DNA of 64,000 bases from Caballeronia sp. dw_276 (GCF_018449635.1 NZ_JAAVUV010000002.1:434001-498000); one strand, 5' to 3'. Counted from the first letter of the stretch, positions 8,845 through 17,905 are shown. Numbers and translations: made by a program. Notes: generated by a model from the sequence alone, not told the origin.

Positions 8845-8982
8845 AAAGGGCACCCTCGGAATCTTCGGTTAAGTTGTCGGACTTGAAATCCGTCGCTCGA
8901 TTGCAATACTGCCGCTAAGATTGCCCTTATTTTCGCTCTTACAGCTGCAAACGACTCGAAAATTTCCGCATCGAATCAGTGA

Positions 8983-9150
8983 GCGCCAATTTGCCTGCTT
9001 GAATCGGCCAGACTCGGACACTCGCCCGATCGCGGCCCGGGACTCGCGCGTGACATGCGAGTTCGCTGGGCGCTGGAAGAAGTGGGCCAGCCTTACGACG
9101 TTCGCCTTGTTTCGTTCGGCGGATTGAAGCAGCCGGCTTATCAGCGTGCG
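8983..9150 (+). pseudogene. Glutathione S-transferase N-terminal remnant
   Basis: One frame encodes ARDMRVRWALEEVGQPYDV followed by RLVSFGGLKQPAYQ. This is the N-terminal thioredoxin-like part of a GST of the type widespread in Burkholderiaceae. The family's normal continuation (PFGQIPTY, then the helical C-terminal domain) is missing. The frame runs into unrelated sequence and no start codon with a ribosome-binding site precedes it. About 55 of the roughly 210 expected residues remain, so this is a decayed fragment. The rest of 8845-9403 holds the promoter region of the following SDR gene and nothing else I can name. Confidence 0.6.
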
Positions 9151-9403
9151 TTCGCCGCCCAGCTGGCGGTGTTCGTTGGTGCGCAATCGCCCGACCGACA
9201 ATCCGCAGCGCATAGTCCGCGACGCAAGATCGAAACAAACACACACCGGTCTACGCTCCCGAATCGGCAGTGTTCGTGATAAACGAATGGTCAATTCGGA
9301 CTCAAGGTCTTTTTCGTTCTGATGGTTACTTGTACCTTGCTCGTCACCGCGAAAGCGTTTTAGTTTTCGGCCGCTGGGCCGACCGACAAACAGAGGAAGC
9401 ATC

Positions 9404-10150
9404 ATGAGCAAGCTACAAGGCAAAGTCGCGCTGGTCACGGGCGCATCGAAGGGCATCGGCGCGGCAATCGCCAAGGCGTTGGCAGCCGAAGGCGCTGCGA
9501 TTGTGGTGGCCTATTCGAGCAGCCAGTCAGGCGCGCAAGCTGTGGTATCGGATATCGAGAAAAGCGGCGGGCGCGCGGTCGTTGCGGGCGGCGACGTTAC
9601 GAAGGCAAACGACGCAGCCAGCCTGGTGCAAACGGCAATCGATAAATTCGGCCGCCTCGATATCCTGGTCAACAACTCGGGCGTCTACGCCTTCGCGCCG
9701 CTAGAGGAAATCACGGCGGAAGAATTCCATCGCCAGTTCGGTACCAACGTGCTCGGCACGCTGCTGGTGACGCAAGCCGCGGCCAAACATCTCGGCGAAG
9801 GCGCGAGCGTAATCAACATCGGCTCGGCAATTACGTCGCTGACCCCGGCGGCGACTGCGGTGTACACGGGCACGAAAAGCGCCATCGACGGAATCACCAG
9901 CGTGCTTGCCAAAGAACTCGCGCCGAAAGGGATTCGCGTCAACGCCATTCGTCCCGGCTACACGGAGACCGAAGGCACGCACAGCAGCGGCATCACCGGC
10001 TCGGACATGGAGAAGGGCATGGTCTCGATGACACCGCTTGGCCGCGCCGGGCAACCCGATGACATCGCGCGCGTCGCCGTTTTTCTTGCATCGGACGACG
10101 CAGGCTGGATCACCGGCGATCATTTGAACGTTGCAGGCGGTCTGCAGTAA
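9404..10150 (+). CDS. Short-chain dehydrogenase/reductase (FabG-like)
   Basis: 248 residues of the classical SDR type. The cofactor loop TGASKGIGAAIAKAL lies at residues 13-27, followed by the NNSGVY structural motif, a catalytic Ser in INIGSAIT, and YTGTK with Tyr and Lys. The usual C-terminal substrate lid and GGLQ end are present. AGAGGAAGCATC precedes the ATG. Enzymes like this reduce or oxidise small carbonyl or alcohol substrates with NADP(H). The gene is monocistronic and does not lie in a fatty-acid operon, so housekeeping FabG function is unlikely. Confidence 0.9.
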   Translation: MSKLQGKVALVTGASKGIGAAIAKALAAEGAAIVVAYSSSQSGAQAVVSDIEKSGGRAVVAGGDVTKANDAASLVQTAIDKFGRLDILVNNSGVYAFAPLEEITAEEFHRQFGTNVLGTLLVTQAAAKHLGEGASVINIGSAITSLTPAATAVYTGTKSAIDGITSVLAKELAPKGIRVNAIRPGYTETEGTHSSGITGSDMEKGMVSMTPLGRAGQPDDIARVAVFLASDDAGWITGDHLNVAGGLQ

Positions 10151-10457
10151 AGCCAACGCTTCAATTGTCGAGCAAGGGCCTGTCGGCCTTCTATAGGAAC
10201 CTGGACGTAATTGAGCGAGGCTGGCCTGACGGGATCAGACTGGCACTCGCAAAGATCCTTGGACTCCTTGGCGCCGAGAGCGCTGTCCAATGCTGCAAGT
10301 GCAGGTTGCGTCTTATCCTTCTGTCATTGGATTTGTAGGGCGCCTCGTTGGCCGAGGCGGCCGCTGTAGGGTAGTCTCAGAACGTCCGGTCAGAGGAGAC
10401 GAAAACCTTATCTGAAAAGCCTGCAAGCGCCCTGCATTCGCACGTCCGCCTGCTTGC
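10151..10457. other. Intergenic region between convergent SDR and HxlR genes
   Basis: 307 bp without a credible gene. CGCCTCG (10341-10347) and CGAGGCG (10353-10359) form a 7-bp hairpin with a 5-nt loop that could end transcription from either side, but no T-tract follows. Confidence 0.4.
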
Positions 10458-10850
10458 TCACCTTAGCCCGGCCGCGTAGGCCGTTCGCGCCGCCGTTATA
10501 CGCTCAGAATTTACCGCGACCCATCCTGCAAGACCGCGCACCGGAGACAGGAAATCCTCACCCAGCGCGGTCAGCGCGTACTCGACCTGAGGTGGCTTGG
10601 TGGGCGTGACCGTTCGCGTGACGAAGCCATTCTCCTCAAGCTCCTTCAGTGTTTGCGTCAACATTTTCTGACTAATCGCCCCGATGTCTCTGCGCAGCGC
10701 ATTGAACCTACGGGGCCCGCGCCCAAGTGTCCTGACCACGAGTAAGGTCCATTTGTCACAGATACGCGCGAGCATCCGGCTGATGTGCTCGCATGTAGCA
10801 GGATCCTTTTGGACACTTGGTTTCGAAATGGTGCCTTCTTGCGTGCTCAT
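10458..10850 (-). CDS. HxlR-family winged-helix regulator
   Basis: 130 residues with the HxlR core: CDKWTLLVVRTLGRGPRRFNAL, then IGAISQKMLTQTLKELEENGFVTRTV and PPQVEYALTALGEDFL. Members of the family respond to electrophiles, quinones or formaldehyde. Conserved-looking Cys residues (CEHISRMLARICDKW) may be redox-active. The gene is divergent from the FMN reductase and dioxygenase genes with 53 bp between starts, and a TAATC-N8-GATTA inverted repeat lies in that gap. It very likely controls those two genes. Confidence 0.9.
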   Translation of the reverse strand: MSTQEGTISKPSVQKDPATCEHISRMLARICDKWTLLVVRTLGRGPRRFNALRRDIGAISQKMLTQTLKELEENGFVTRTVTPTKPPQVEYALTALGEDFLSPVRGLAGWVAVNSERITAARTAYAAGLR

Positions 10851-10861
10851 GGGAATCCTCG

Positions 10862-10879
10862 TAATCTGGGTTTCGATTA
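10862..10879. promoter_or_regulatory. Inverted repeat in the HxlR/FMN reductase intergenic region
   Basis: TAATC (10862-10866) and GATTA (10875-10879) form a perfect inverted repeat with an 8-bp spacer. It is centred in the 53-bp gap between divergent starts, which is the expected place for an HxlR operator. Confidence 0.5.
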
Positions 10880-10903
10880 GTGACTACCTTACACGAGGAA
10901 ACC

Positions 10904-11497
10904 ATGACTGTTAAGCCCCGTATCGCCCTCATCGTTGGCTCTACCCGCCCCACTAGATTCGCTGACAAGCCGGCGCAGTGGATGCTCAAGCAGGCCAAGG
11001 CGCGCGACGACATGGAGGTCGAGGTGGTCGATCTCCGCGACCATCCGCTGCCTTTCTTCTCCGAGGTGGCGTCGAATCTACGCGCGCCGAGCCAGGATCC
11101 CGAGGCCGTTCGGTGGCAACAAACCATCGGCAAATTTGATGGCTACATTTTCGTTGTCGCTGAGTACAACCATTCGATCACCGGCGTACTCAAAAACGCG
11201 TTGGATCAGGCCTACAAGGAATGGAACCGCAAGCCCTTCACTGCGATCGGCTACGGCGGTCTGGGTGGAGGACGCGCTGTCGAGCATCTGCGCGGAATCG
11301 GCGTTGAATTGCAGATGGTCTCGACGCGAAGCGCTGTCCACATCGGCGGTAGCGACTTCATGGCGGTGTTCCCGATGGGCGGCAACAAGGCGATCGAGGA
11401 AATCGAGGCTAGTCTCCTGCCGGCGGCCAAAGCTGCCCTTGATGAACTGGTCTGGTGGGCCAAAGCGACGATGGCCGCCCGTGCGGCATCGACCTGA
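10904..11497 (+). CDS. NADPH-dependent FMN reductase (flavodoxin-like)
   Basis: 197 residues from the ATG at 10904, which has ACGAGGA just upstream; a GTG at 10880 lacks such a site. The flavodoxin-like fold is shown by IALIVGSTRPTRFADKPAQWM (FMN phosphate loop) and EYNHSITGVLKNALDQAYKEW. The glycine-rich GYGGLGGGRAVEHLR follows. These enzymes use NADPH to reduce FMN, quinones or azo compounds. The gene is the first of a pair with the extradiol dioxygenase and divergent from the HxlR regulator. A joint role in quinone or aromatic detoxification is plausible (inference). Confidence 0.9.
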   Translation: MTVKPRIALIVGSTRPTRFADKPAQWMLKQAKARDDMEVEVVDLRDHPLPFFSEVASNLRAPSQDPEAVRWQQTIGKFDGYIFVVAEYNHSITGVLKNALDQAYKEWNRKPFTAIGYGGLGGGRAVEHLRGIGVELQMVSTRSAVHIGGSDFMAVFPMGGNKAIEEIEASLLPAAKAALDELVWWAKATMAARAAST

Positions 11498-11534
11498 CTT
11501 TCCGTTACGCCAAGCCACGCTCAAGGACTATGTA

Positions 11535-12371
11535 ATGACGCAATTGCGCATCCCGACTTATTTTCTCTCTCATGGGGGCGGACCCTGGCCGTGGCTAAAA
11601 GCTGAACGGGGTGCCATGTACGACCAGCTCGAGGCCTCGCTTCATGACGTTCGGCGTGAACTCGGCCATGCACCTCGTGCCGTGCTGATGATCTCCGCCC
11701 ATTGGGAGTCGGACCGCTTCCTGTTGTCATCGGCTGCCCGCCCGCCGATGGAGTACGACTACGGCGGCTTCCCCGAGCACACTTACCGCATTCACTACGA
11801 CGCGCCCGGCGCTCCGGCACTCGCCGAGTCCGTACGCGAGATGCTGAAGCGCGGTGGTTTTGCTTCAGACCTGGATGCAGAGCGGGGTTTCGATCACGGC
11901 ACGTTTACCGTGATGCACACGATGTATCCTGAGGCTGATATACCGCTGGTGCAGCTTTCGCTAAGAGCTGACTACGATGTCGCCGATCACATCAAGGTGG
12001 GCGAGTTGATCGCTCCGCTGCGGGATGAGGGGGTGCTCATCATCGGCAGCGGATTCAGCTACCACGATACTCGCGCAATGAGGAGCGGCGCCGGTGCCGA
12101 GGTGTCGGCCACTTTCGACCGATGGCTGAACGACACGTTGGTGGTGGCGCCTCCAGCTGAGCGGCGGCGCCACCTGGTGAATTGGTCTGCTGCGCCGGGC
12201 GCCCGTGCCGCGCACCCGCGTGAGGATCATCTGATTCCGCTCATGGTCGCGGTTGGCGCTGCGGGGAACGAAGCCGGCGCGCGCGTCTATCATCAGAGCG
12301 ACTTTATGGGGGAGATCACAGTATCGAGTTACCGCTTCGGCGCGCCCGTCGTCGAGCGGTCCGGAGAATAA
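11535..12371 (+). CDS. Class III extradiol dioxygenase (DODA-type)
   Basis: 278 residues from the ATG at 11535, with AAGGA upstream. It belongs to the LigB/4,5-DOPA dioxygenase group, non-heme Fe(II) enzymes that open catechol rings. Metal and catalytic histidines are visible in LSHGGGPWPW, MISAHWESD, FDHGTFTVMHTMYP and GSGFSYHDTRAM. It begins 37 bp after the FMN reductase stop, so the two are probably one transcript. Similar HxlR-FMN reductase-DODA groups are common in Burkholderia. The natural catechol is unknown. Confidence 0.9.
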   Translation: MTQLRIPTYFLSHGGGPWPWLKAERGAMYDQLEASLHDVRRELGHAPRAVLMISAHWESDRFLLSSAARPPMEYDYGGFPEHTYRIHYDAPGAPALAESVREMLKRGGFASDLDAERGFDHGTFTVMHTMYPEADIPLVQLSLRADYDVADHIKVGELIAPLRDEGVLIIGSGFSYHDTRAMRSGAGAEVSATFDRWLNDTLVVAPPAERRRHLVNWSAAPGARAAHPREDHLIPLMVAVGAAGNEAGARVYHQSDFMGEITVSSYRFGAPVVERSGE

Positions 12372-12519
12372 TCGTGGACATGGAGTGACGCAATTGAATT
12401 CTGAGGTCCCGACGTTCGGGCTTAGGGTCGGCAAACCGACATCAGTGATCTAAGTAAAATTGTGCGATGGGTTGTAGAGACCTCGCTACGCATGGGTCAC
12501 AACCCGGCTCTGGCTGCCG

Positions 12520-13404
12520 TCATTGCATTTCCGAGACAGAAGCCATGGCTTCCGAACTGCAATAGTCGAGGTACGCACGCACGATGCTTGATGGATTGCG
12601 GTGCGAGAGGTACAGAAGATAAAGGGTTGCTGTGGGAAATGGGAAATCTGGTAATAGTTCCTGTAGGCGGCCGTCTCCGAGTGCAGTCCGCGCGAGGAAT
12701 TCTGGCAGTTCGGTCACCACCTCGCCTGCCTCGGCACATCTTCGAAGGTGGCTGTAGTCGTTGGTAGAAAGCACAGGATCCAATTCGATTTGCTCATTTC
12801 CAAGCATCCAGTTCGCCGGCCAACTGGAATTGGGTGCCCACGTTGCGCAAGGAAAGGCTTTTAACTGTGCGGCCGAAGCCGGCAAACCCAATCGGCCGAT
12901 CAAGCTCGGCGAGGCCACCAGCACATGTCGAAACGTGAGTAATCGACGGGCGATGAACGATTCATCGATGATTTTCCCGACGCGGAGAGCGACATCGATC
13001 CCGTCTTGCACCAGGTCCATTCGACGCTCAGTGACATGGACTTTCAAATGTATTCCTGGATACTTTTTCTGAAAGCCGCTCAAGATATTCCACCAGGGCT
13101 CGAACGTCGGAGGCATTGATATCCTGAGTCGGCCCCGAAGCTCCAACTGATCACTACGTATTGCGGCCTCCCCGTCCCTAAGTAATTCAAGGCCCTTGGC
13201 GGCGTGGTCATATAGCCGAGTTCCAGGCTCGGTCAGCTTGATTCCGCGAGCCGAACGCTCCAGCAACTGCACACGCAGATCGGACTCTAACTGACGGATG
13301 CGCCGGCTCAAAGTTGCCAGTGGAATCCCAAGAGCGGCTGCGCCTGCCGATAAACTCCCCGCGCGCACCGTCGCGACAAACATCGATGCAGCATTCAAAT
13401 CCAT
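12520..13404 (-). CDS. LysR-family transcriptional regulator
   Basis: 294 residues, the standard length. The N-terminal winged helix (ASMFVATVRAGSLSAGAAALGIPLATLSRRIRQLESDL) occupies about residues 5-45, then the linker and two alpha/beta effector lobes. GGGAGGAATCA precedes the ATG. The start faces the Gfo/Idh/MocA oxidoreductase gene across 94 bp, and LysR proteins normally control the divergent neighbour. The effector is unknown. Confidence 0.93.
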   Translation of the reverse strand: MDLNAASMFVATVRAGSLSAGAAALGIPLATLSRRIRQLESDLRVQLLERSARGIKLTEPGTRLYDHAAKGLELLRDGEAAIRSDQLELRGRLRISMPPTFEPWWNILSGFQKKYPGIHLKVHVTERRMDLVQDGIDVALRVGKIIDESFIARRLLTFRHVLVASPSLIGRLGLPASAAQLKAFPCATWAPNSSWPANWMLGNEQIELDPVLSTNDYSHLRRCAEAGEVVTELPEFLARTALGDGRLQELLPDFPFPTATLYLLYLSHRNPSSIVRAYLDYCSSEAMASVSEMQ

Positions 13405-13498
13405 TGATTCCTCCCAAATCTGAGAGGAATGATGCCACTTTTAGGTCTTCCCTCCCATTTATTCTGTCTCTAAAGTAAGCAGACTATAGGAGAGCGAC

Positions 13499-14611
13499 AT
13501 GACCCATCCCCGTCTTAAAGTAGGTATCGTCGGATTGCAACCGGGCCGCAGTTGGGCCGCTCGGGCCCACGTTCCCGCACTCCGTGCGCTGCCCGAAAGC
13601 TATGAAATCGTTGGAATCGCCAACACCAGCTTAGCTAGCGCTGAATCGGCCGCAGCCGCGACGAGCGTGCCGAACGCGTTCAACAATGTTGCTGAATTGC
13701 TGGCGACGCCGGAAATCGACATCGTCACAGTTACGGTGAAGGTTCCGCATCACTTCGAGGTGGTGAAGGCAGCGATCGAAGCAGGAAAGCATGTCTACTG
13801 CGAATGGCCTCTTGGTAGTAACCTGGCCGAAGCCGAGGAGCTCGCGGAGCTCGCCCGGGCCAAGAAAGTTCAAGGCGTAATCGGAACTCAAGCACGCCTG
13901 GCCCCGGAAATCAAACACCTGCGTCACCTGATAGCAGACGGATTTGTGGGCGAGGTGCTGTCGACCACGCTAATCGCGCGAGGCGGGGGCTGGGGTGGGG
14001 CCATCCCCGATAAGAAAAATTTCGCATATACGCTCGATAGCGCGAGCGGTGCGACCATGCTAACGATACCGTTAGGCCATACGCTGGCTGCACTTCGAGA
14101 CGTGCTTGGCGAGGTCGCAGAAGTCTCGGCGGTCCTTGCGACCCGACGCAACACAGCGGTTTCACTTGATACCGGTGAAACCCTGCCGGTGTCAGCGCCG
14201 GACCAAGTGTTGATCAGCGGGATCATGGCGAGCGGTGCGCCCATCTCCATCCATTACCGTGGCGGGATGGCGAGGCAAGGCGACGGATTTTTGTGGGAAA
14301 TTAACGGAACAGAAGGGGACATCCGCGTTTCTGCTGCTTTCGGTCATCCCCAGTTGCTTCAGCTCTCGCTCAGTGGCGCGCAGGGCGACGAACGGTCGTT
14401 CAAGCCTCTCGAGATTCCGGACCACTACAATTTGGGCTATCCGACGGACGTCGTTCCCGGCAACGTTGCGCGCGTTTACGCACAGGTGGCACAGGACCTA
14501 CGCGAAGGAACTACAACTGCGCCCAATTTCGACGACGCGGTGGCGTTGCACCGCATCATCGCTGCGATTGAAGAAGCGTCGCAGAGCGGGGGCCGCGTAA
14601 AGGTAAGCTAA
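13499..14611 (+). CDS. Gfo/Idh/MocA-family oxidoreductase
   Basis: 370 residues. The N-terminal dinucleotide-binding fold starts with KVGIVGLQPGRSWAARAHVPALRAL, followed by VTVTVKVPHHFEVVKAAIEAGKHVYCEWPLGSNLAEAEEL. The latter has the family's conserved Lys-Pro-type region, here with WP in place of KP. The unusual QPGRSW loop resembles Gal80-like members. Such proteins are NAD(P)-dependent sugar or inositol dehydrogenases or non-catalytic sensors. AGGAGAGCGAC precedes the ATG. The divergent LysR gene is the likely regulator. The substitution of Trp for Lys in the CEWPL motif leaves the catalytic status uncertain. Confidence 0.88.
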   Translation: MTHPRLKVGIVGLQPGRSWAARAHVPALRALPESYEIVGIANTSLASAESAAAATSVPNAFNNVAELLATPEIDIVTVTVKVPHHFEVVKAAIEAGKHVYCEWPLGSNLAEAEELAELARAKKVQGVIGTQARLAPEIKHLRHLIADGFVGEVLSTTLIARGGGWGGAIPDKKNFAYTLDSASGATMLTIPLGHTLAALRDVLGEVAEVSAVLATRRNTAVSLDTGETLPVSAPDQVLISGIMASGAPISIHYRGGMARQGDGFLWEINGTEGDIRVSAAFGHPQLLQLSLSGAQGDERSFKPLEIPDHYNLGYPTDVVPGNVARVYAQVAQDLREGTTTAPNFDDAVALHRIIAAIEEASQSGGRVKVS

Positions 14612-14730
14612 CGCGCCAGATCAAAGTACGAGCGTGCTTTGATATCGTGTGCCTTGGGCGCCGTGCTAGCTGGTGCGAGAGCAAATCAAAAAGTCTGATG
14701 TCCGCTAGGGCTTTTATTATCTTTTCCCAG

Positions 14731-15069
14731 TCAAGCATGCTGATTTGGGTGAATGCGTAGTGATCGTAGGTCGGCTCGCAGCGAACCATCGTTCCAGCAT
14801 CGATTCGTGTAGGCGCCCGCCATGACTTCGACATAGGCAGTACCTTCCAGCAATGAGCGGTCTGCTATCGCCCGGATGTAGCAAGCCGAACTCATTGATC
14901 CGACCTCTTCGTCAGTCAGGCTTCCAATGTGCGGTTCGCCCGGCGTCACAAGCGCAGCATAAAGCCCCGCAAAAGCAGCTTCGAGCTTCACCTCCCATGA
15001 GCACTTCCGGCTTGAGCGAAGCGACTGCTTGCCGATCAGGTACAGCGGCCTTTCGAGCACACTCAGCAA
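14731..15069 (-). CDS. Hypothetical protein, possibly frameshifted
   Basis: An open frame of 112 codons. Its middle part (EVKLEAAFAGLYAALVTPGEPHIGSLTDEEVGSM and SSACYIRAIADRSLLEGTAYVEVMAG) has codon use and composition of a real protein. A better-looking N-terminus (MTNPKRIVAECARKA) lies in another minus-strand frame starting near 15088, so the gene may have suffered a frameshift near 15010-15050. I do not recognise a family. The rest of the 795-bp stretch 14612-15406 shows nothing else. Confidence 0.35.
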   Translation of the reverse strand: MLSVLERPLYLIGKQSLRSSRKCSWEVKLEAAFAGLYAALVTPGEPHIGSLTDEEVGSMSSACYIRAIADRSLLEGTAYVEVMAGAYTNRCWNDGSLRADLRSLRIHPNQHA

Positions 15070-15406
15070 CGATACGTTTCGGGTTCGTCATTGTGTCGAT
15101 GGGGTGGCATTCGTGGTTGTCTCGACAACGTATTTCGAAGATGCGGCCCGATAGTCGGCCGTGCTCGGCAAGAAACTGGTAGTGGGAAGCCACGCAAACA
15201 CTGCCGCGTCAAAGCTTACCGGCATATTTCCATGATGACGGGTCGCGGGCCGATGATCCTGAACACGGAAATCGCATTCGGGATTGCAAATGGATGCTTT
15301 ACAGTGCAGCCAATTAGCAGAAACCAGCCTTCCGCGATCTCAACCTTACCGACATGGTCGACCCTGCAGTGCTAGTCGACCACAGCGGCTCAACTCAGGA
15401 TGCCCG

Positions 15407-15667
15407 ATGGACGATGTATTTACACCGGCGGATGCAATGCGCGCCGATTACTTCTATGAATTTTACAAGGCCGACGCGGCCGTCCCTTCAACGCCGCTCG
15501 CGCAGGTGGTCAAACGAGTGCCCATTCCGCATTTAGACAGTGGCACGATCGTGACACTTGGGATCGATGAGGCCGGCAGGCGGTTTGTGGTGGATCGGGT
15601 GGAACTCGACTTGTGGAGCGGGGACGACAGCTCCCTGTATTTCGAAGTTTATGTCACCCCAATCTGA
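15407..15667 (+). CDS. Hypothetical small protein
   Basis: 86 residues from the ATG at 15407, six bases after AACTCAGGA. The protein starts MDDVFTPADAMRADYFYEFY and ends in alternating polar and hydrophobic residues suggesting beta strands (GTIVTLGIDEAGRRFVVDRVELDLWSG). It is acidic with no signal peptide or membrane segment. I do not recognise it. It lies 215 bp before the phytase-like lipoprotein gene on the same strand. Confidence 0.5.
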   Translation: MDDVFTPADAMRADYFYEFYKADAAVPSTPLAQVVKRVPIPHLDSGTIVTLGIDEAGRRFVVDRVELDLWSGDDSSLYFEVYVTPI

Positions 15668-15882
15668 GCGATGGCGGTTCGCAGTCAGCGCCACTTTACA
15701 GACTTGTGGTGCAGACCTCATCAACCAGGCGGTCTCCGAACGAACTTGGCCCTTCAGACGACGCGACGCCTCTGTCCCTTTGCTGGACCAATGCCTGCCA
15801 TCAGCTCCTGCCACAAACTTTTCATTTATCAAATATAAACTTTACGTTTTCAAGCAGCTCAACACAAAAAGGAGACGGGGCA

Positions 15883-17370
15883 ATGCTGAACAAAAAGACG
15901 TGCGTGGGCCTGACTTTGACACTGGCGCTCGGCGCCTGCGGCGGCGACGATGCCCCCGCGAATTCGGACAGCAATGCGCCGCAGGTTCAACAAGGTACGC
16001 AGCTTTTCACCGAATCCATCGCTCCGTACACGAACTGGGGCAATGTGCCCATTGTCGGCACAGGCTACGGCTCAGCGATGACGCCCGCGCCCAACCAGGC
16101 CGGCTTTTTCTATGGTATGACTGATCGCGGCCCCAACGTCACCGCGCCCGACGGCACCAACAAGATTGAGCCGGACCTGACATTTCAACCGGCAATCGCG
16201 CTGTTTCAGCTCGCCAACGGCAAGGCTAATGTATCCAAGGTCATCGGTCTTTCACTGGCCGACGGCACGCCCATGAATGGCCGCGTCAACCCCGAAGCAA
16301 CCACTGCCGAGATCATCTACGACGTGAACGGAAAAGCGCTGGCTCCAAGCGTCGCCGGGCTCGACCCCGAGGGTCTGGTCGCCATGCCGGACGGCACCTT
16401 CTGGGTCTCCGACGAGTACGGTCCTTATATTGTTCATTTCGACGCGACCGGCAAGGAAATCTCCCGCCTCAACCCCTACTCCACCGCGTCTTCGGGCAAC
16501 GACCTGCCGCTGCCGGGCGAACTGAAGAAGCGAAAGCCAAACAAGGGCATGGAAGGTCTCACCCTCACGCCTGACGGCAAGTACCTCGTTGGCATCATGC
16601 AGTCACCCCTGGACAAGAACGGCTCGGCAGCCGTCGCCTCCGGCAAGGGTGCGATCACACGCGTCGTTAAGGTCTCACTATCCGATCCGATCAACGACGT
16701 CCATGAATACCTGTATTCCCTGCACACCAATGGCGCCGGCAATCCCGAGGGCCAGGCTGTGAGCGAGATTACAGCGCTCGCAGACGGGACGTTCATTGTT
16801 GACGAGCGCGACGGCAACTTCGAGGGCACCAGTGACGGCACGGCGAGCGGCAAGGCCAAGGCCGACAAGAACTTGTGGAAACTCGACCTGAGCAAAGCCA
16901 CCGATGTCGGTCCGAAATCTCCCCTCATCGGGACCGCCATCGCTGGCGGGGCCGTGGCCTACACCTCGACCAATGGTCTCACGGTAGGTGGCAAGACCAT
17001 CGAGGACCTCGCCGGAACGGTTGACGCGCCTGCCGCTATTCAGGCGTTAAGCGCGGCGGGCATCACGGTGGGCACCGAGGCAATGTTCCTCAACTATGCC
17101 GCGCTCTTTACTGCCATTGATCCGAAAGGCATGTACTTTGGCCACGACAAGGTCGAGGGCGTGGCGATCGACCCAGCGGATCCGACCAAGATCTACCTGT
17201 CGAACGACTCGGACTTCGGCATCACCGACGAACCGAGCACGGTGCCGATGGCCACGGCATCAAGCCCCTTCCCACCCAGTGAGAAGTTCCTGCCGGACGG
17301 CAAAACCCAGGACTTCGGCGAGATCGTCAAGATCGACATGACCCAGGTGCCTGCCAAGTTCAAACAGTAA
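15883..17370 (+). CDS. Phytase-like esterase-family lipoprotein
   Basis: 495 residues from the ATG at 15883, which follows AAGGAGACGGGG. The N-terminus (MLNKKTCVGLTLTLALGAC) is a short lipoprotein signal with a lipobox-like LGAC, so the mature protein is probably lipid-anchored outside the inner membrane. The body matches the esterase-like activity of phytase family (a beta-propeller): ATTAEIIYDVNGKALAPSVAGLDPEGL, then MPDGTFWVSDEYGPYIVHFD and GHDKVEGVAIDPADPTKIYLSNDSDFGI. A strong terminator follows at once, so it is a single-gene unit. Phosphoester hydrolysis is possible but untested for most members. Confidence 0.88.
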   Translation: MLNKKTCVGLTLTLALGACGGDDAPANSDSNAPQVQQGTQLFTESIAPYTNWGNVPIVGTGYGSAMTPAPNQAGFFYGMTDRGPNVTAPDGTNKIEPDLTFQPAIALFQLANGKANVSKVIGLSLADGTPMNGRVNPEATTAEIIYDVNGKALAPSVAGLDPEGLVAMPDGTFWVSDEYGPYIVHFDATGKEISRLNPYSTASSGNDLPLPGELKKRKPNKGMEGLTLTPDGKYLVGIMQSPLDKNGSAAVASGKGAITRVVKVSLSDPINDVHEYLYSLHTNGAGNPEGQAVSEITALADGTFIVDERDGNFEGTSDGTASGKAKADKNLWKLDLSKATDVGPKSPLIGTAIAGGAVAYTSTNGLTVGGKTIEDLAGTVDAPAAIQALSAAGITVGTEAMFLNYAALFTAIDPKGMYFGHDKVEGVAIDPADPTKIYLSNDSDFGITDEPSTVPMATASSPFPPSEKFLPDGKTQDFGEIVKIDMTQVPAKFKQ

Positions 17371-17390
17371 GTTGGCAAGAATCGCGGAGA

Positions 17391-17428
17391 AAGGCATCTC
17401 GGGGAAATCTCCGGATGCCTTTTTTTCC
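17391..17428 (+). terminator. Rho-independent terminator after the phytase-like gene
   Basis: AAGGCATC (17391-17398) pairs with GATGCCTT, followed by a run of T to about 17426. The structure starts about 20 bp after the stop codon and is the clearest intrinsic terminator in the window. Confidence 0.85.
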
Positions 17429-17430
17429 GG

Positions 17431-17905
17431 ATCCCAGCACCCTCAATGTTGATTGCACCGAGAACTGACCGACCCAACATGGTGATCCTGGATCGGTTTT
17501 CAAAGCAAACCATCACCTTCACGGCGCAGCGCTGCATTGATCCGCGGTCATCGATGCTCGAGTTGCCAGCGCAATACGGGTGGGTTGCTCATCTACGCGC
17601 TAGTAGGCTCGTTCGACGCCGGCAGGATGCCGCCGCTCGACGATTGTTTCGTTGTCCCTGCGTCCCAAAAGACGTCGTTTACTAGACCACTGCAACTGGC
17701 GCAGTTGCCACTTTCCGTCACCGATTGTTGCCCTTCGGTCAACACGATGTGTGCAATCGCGACGCTTCTGGCGCGCGCCGCTCCTAAATAAACTCTGTCA
17801 CACCATCGGCCGAAATGCGAGCACAACGAAGCGCGCAGGTCGTGGTCACTCACGACATGCGCCGCGCGGCGTGGTTAACCCGCTTGATTAATAGGACTAT
17901 TGAAG
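17431..17905. other. Intergenic region upstream of the frameshifted hydrolase
   Basis: 475 bp after the terminator. Short open frames exist (for example 17537-17791) but have no ribosome-binding site, domain or convincing codon use. It presumably holds the promoter of the hydrolase gene. Confidence 0.4.

Noticed and set aside
10935-11534. N-terminal extension of the dioxygenase frame over the FMN reductase
   Set aside because: The extension is out of frame with the FMN reductase gene and is Arg/Ser-rich shadow sequence; the ATG at 11535 fits the family.
17537-17791. 84-codon open frame between the lipoprotein and hydrolase genes
   Set aside because: No ribosome-binding site, no motif, and overlapping competing frames of similar length.
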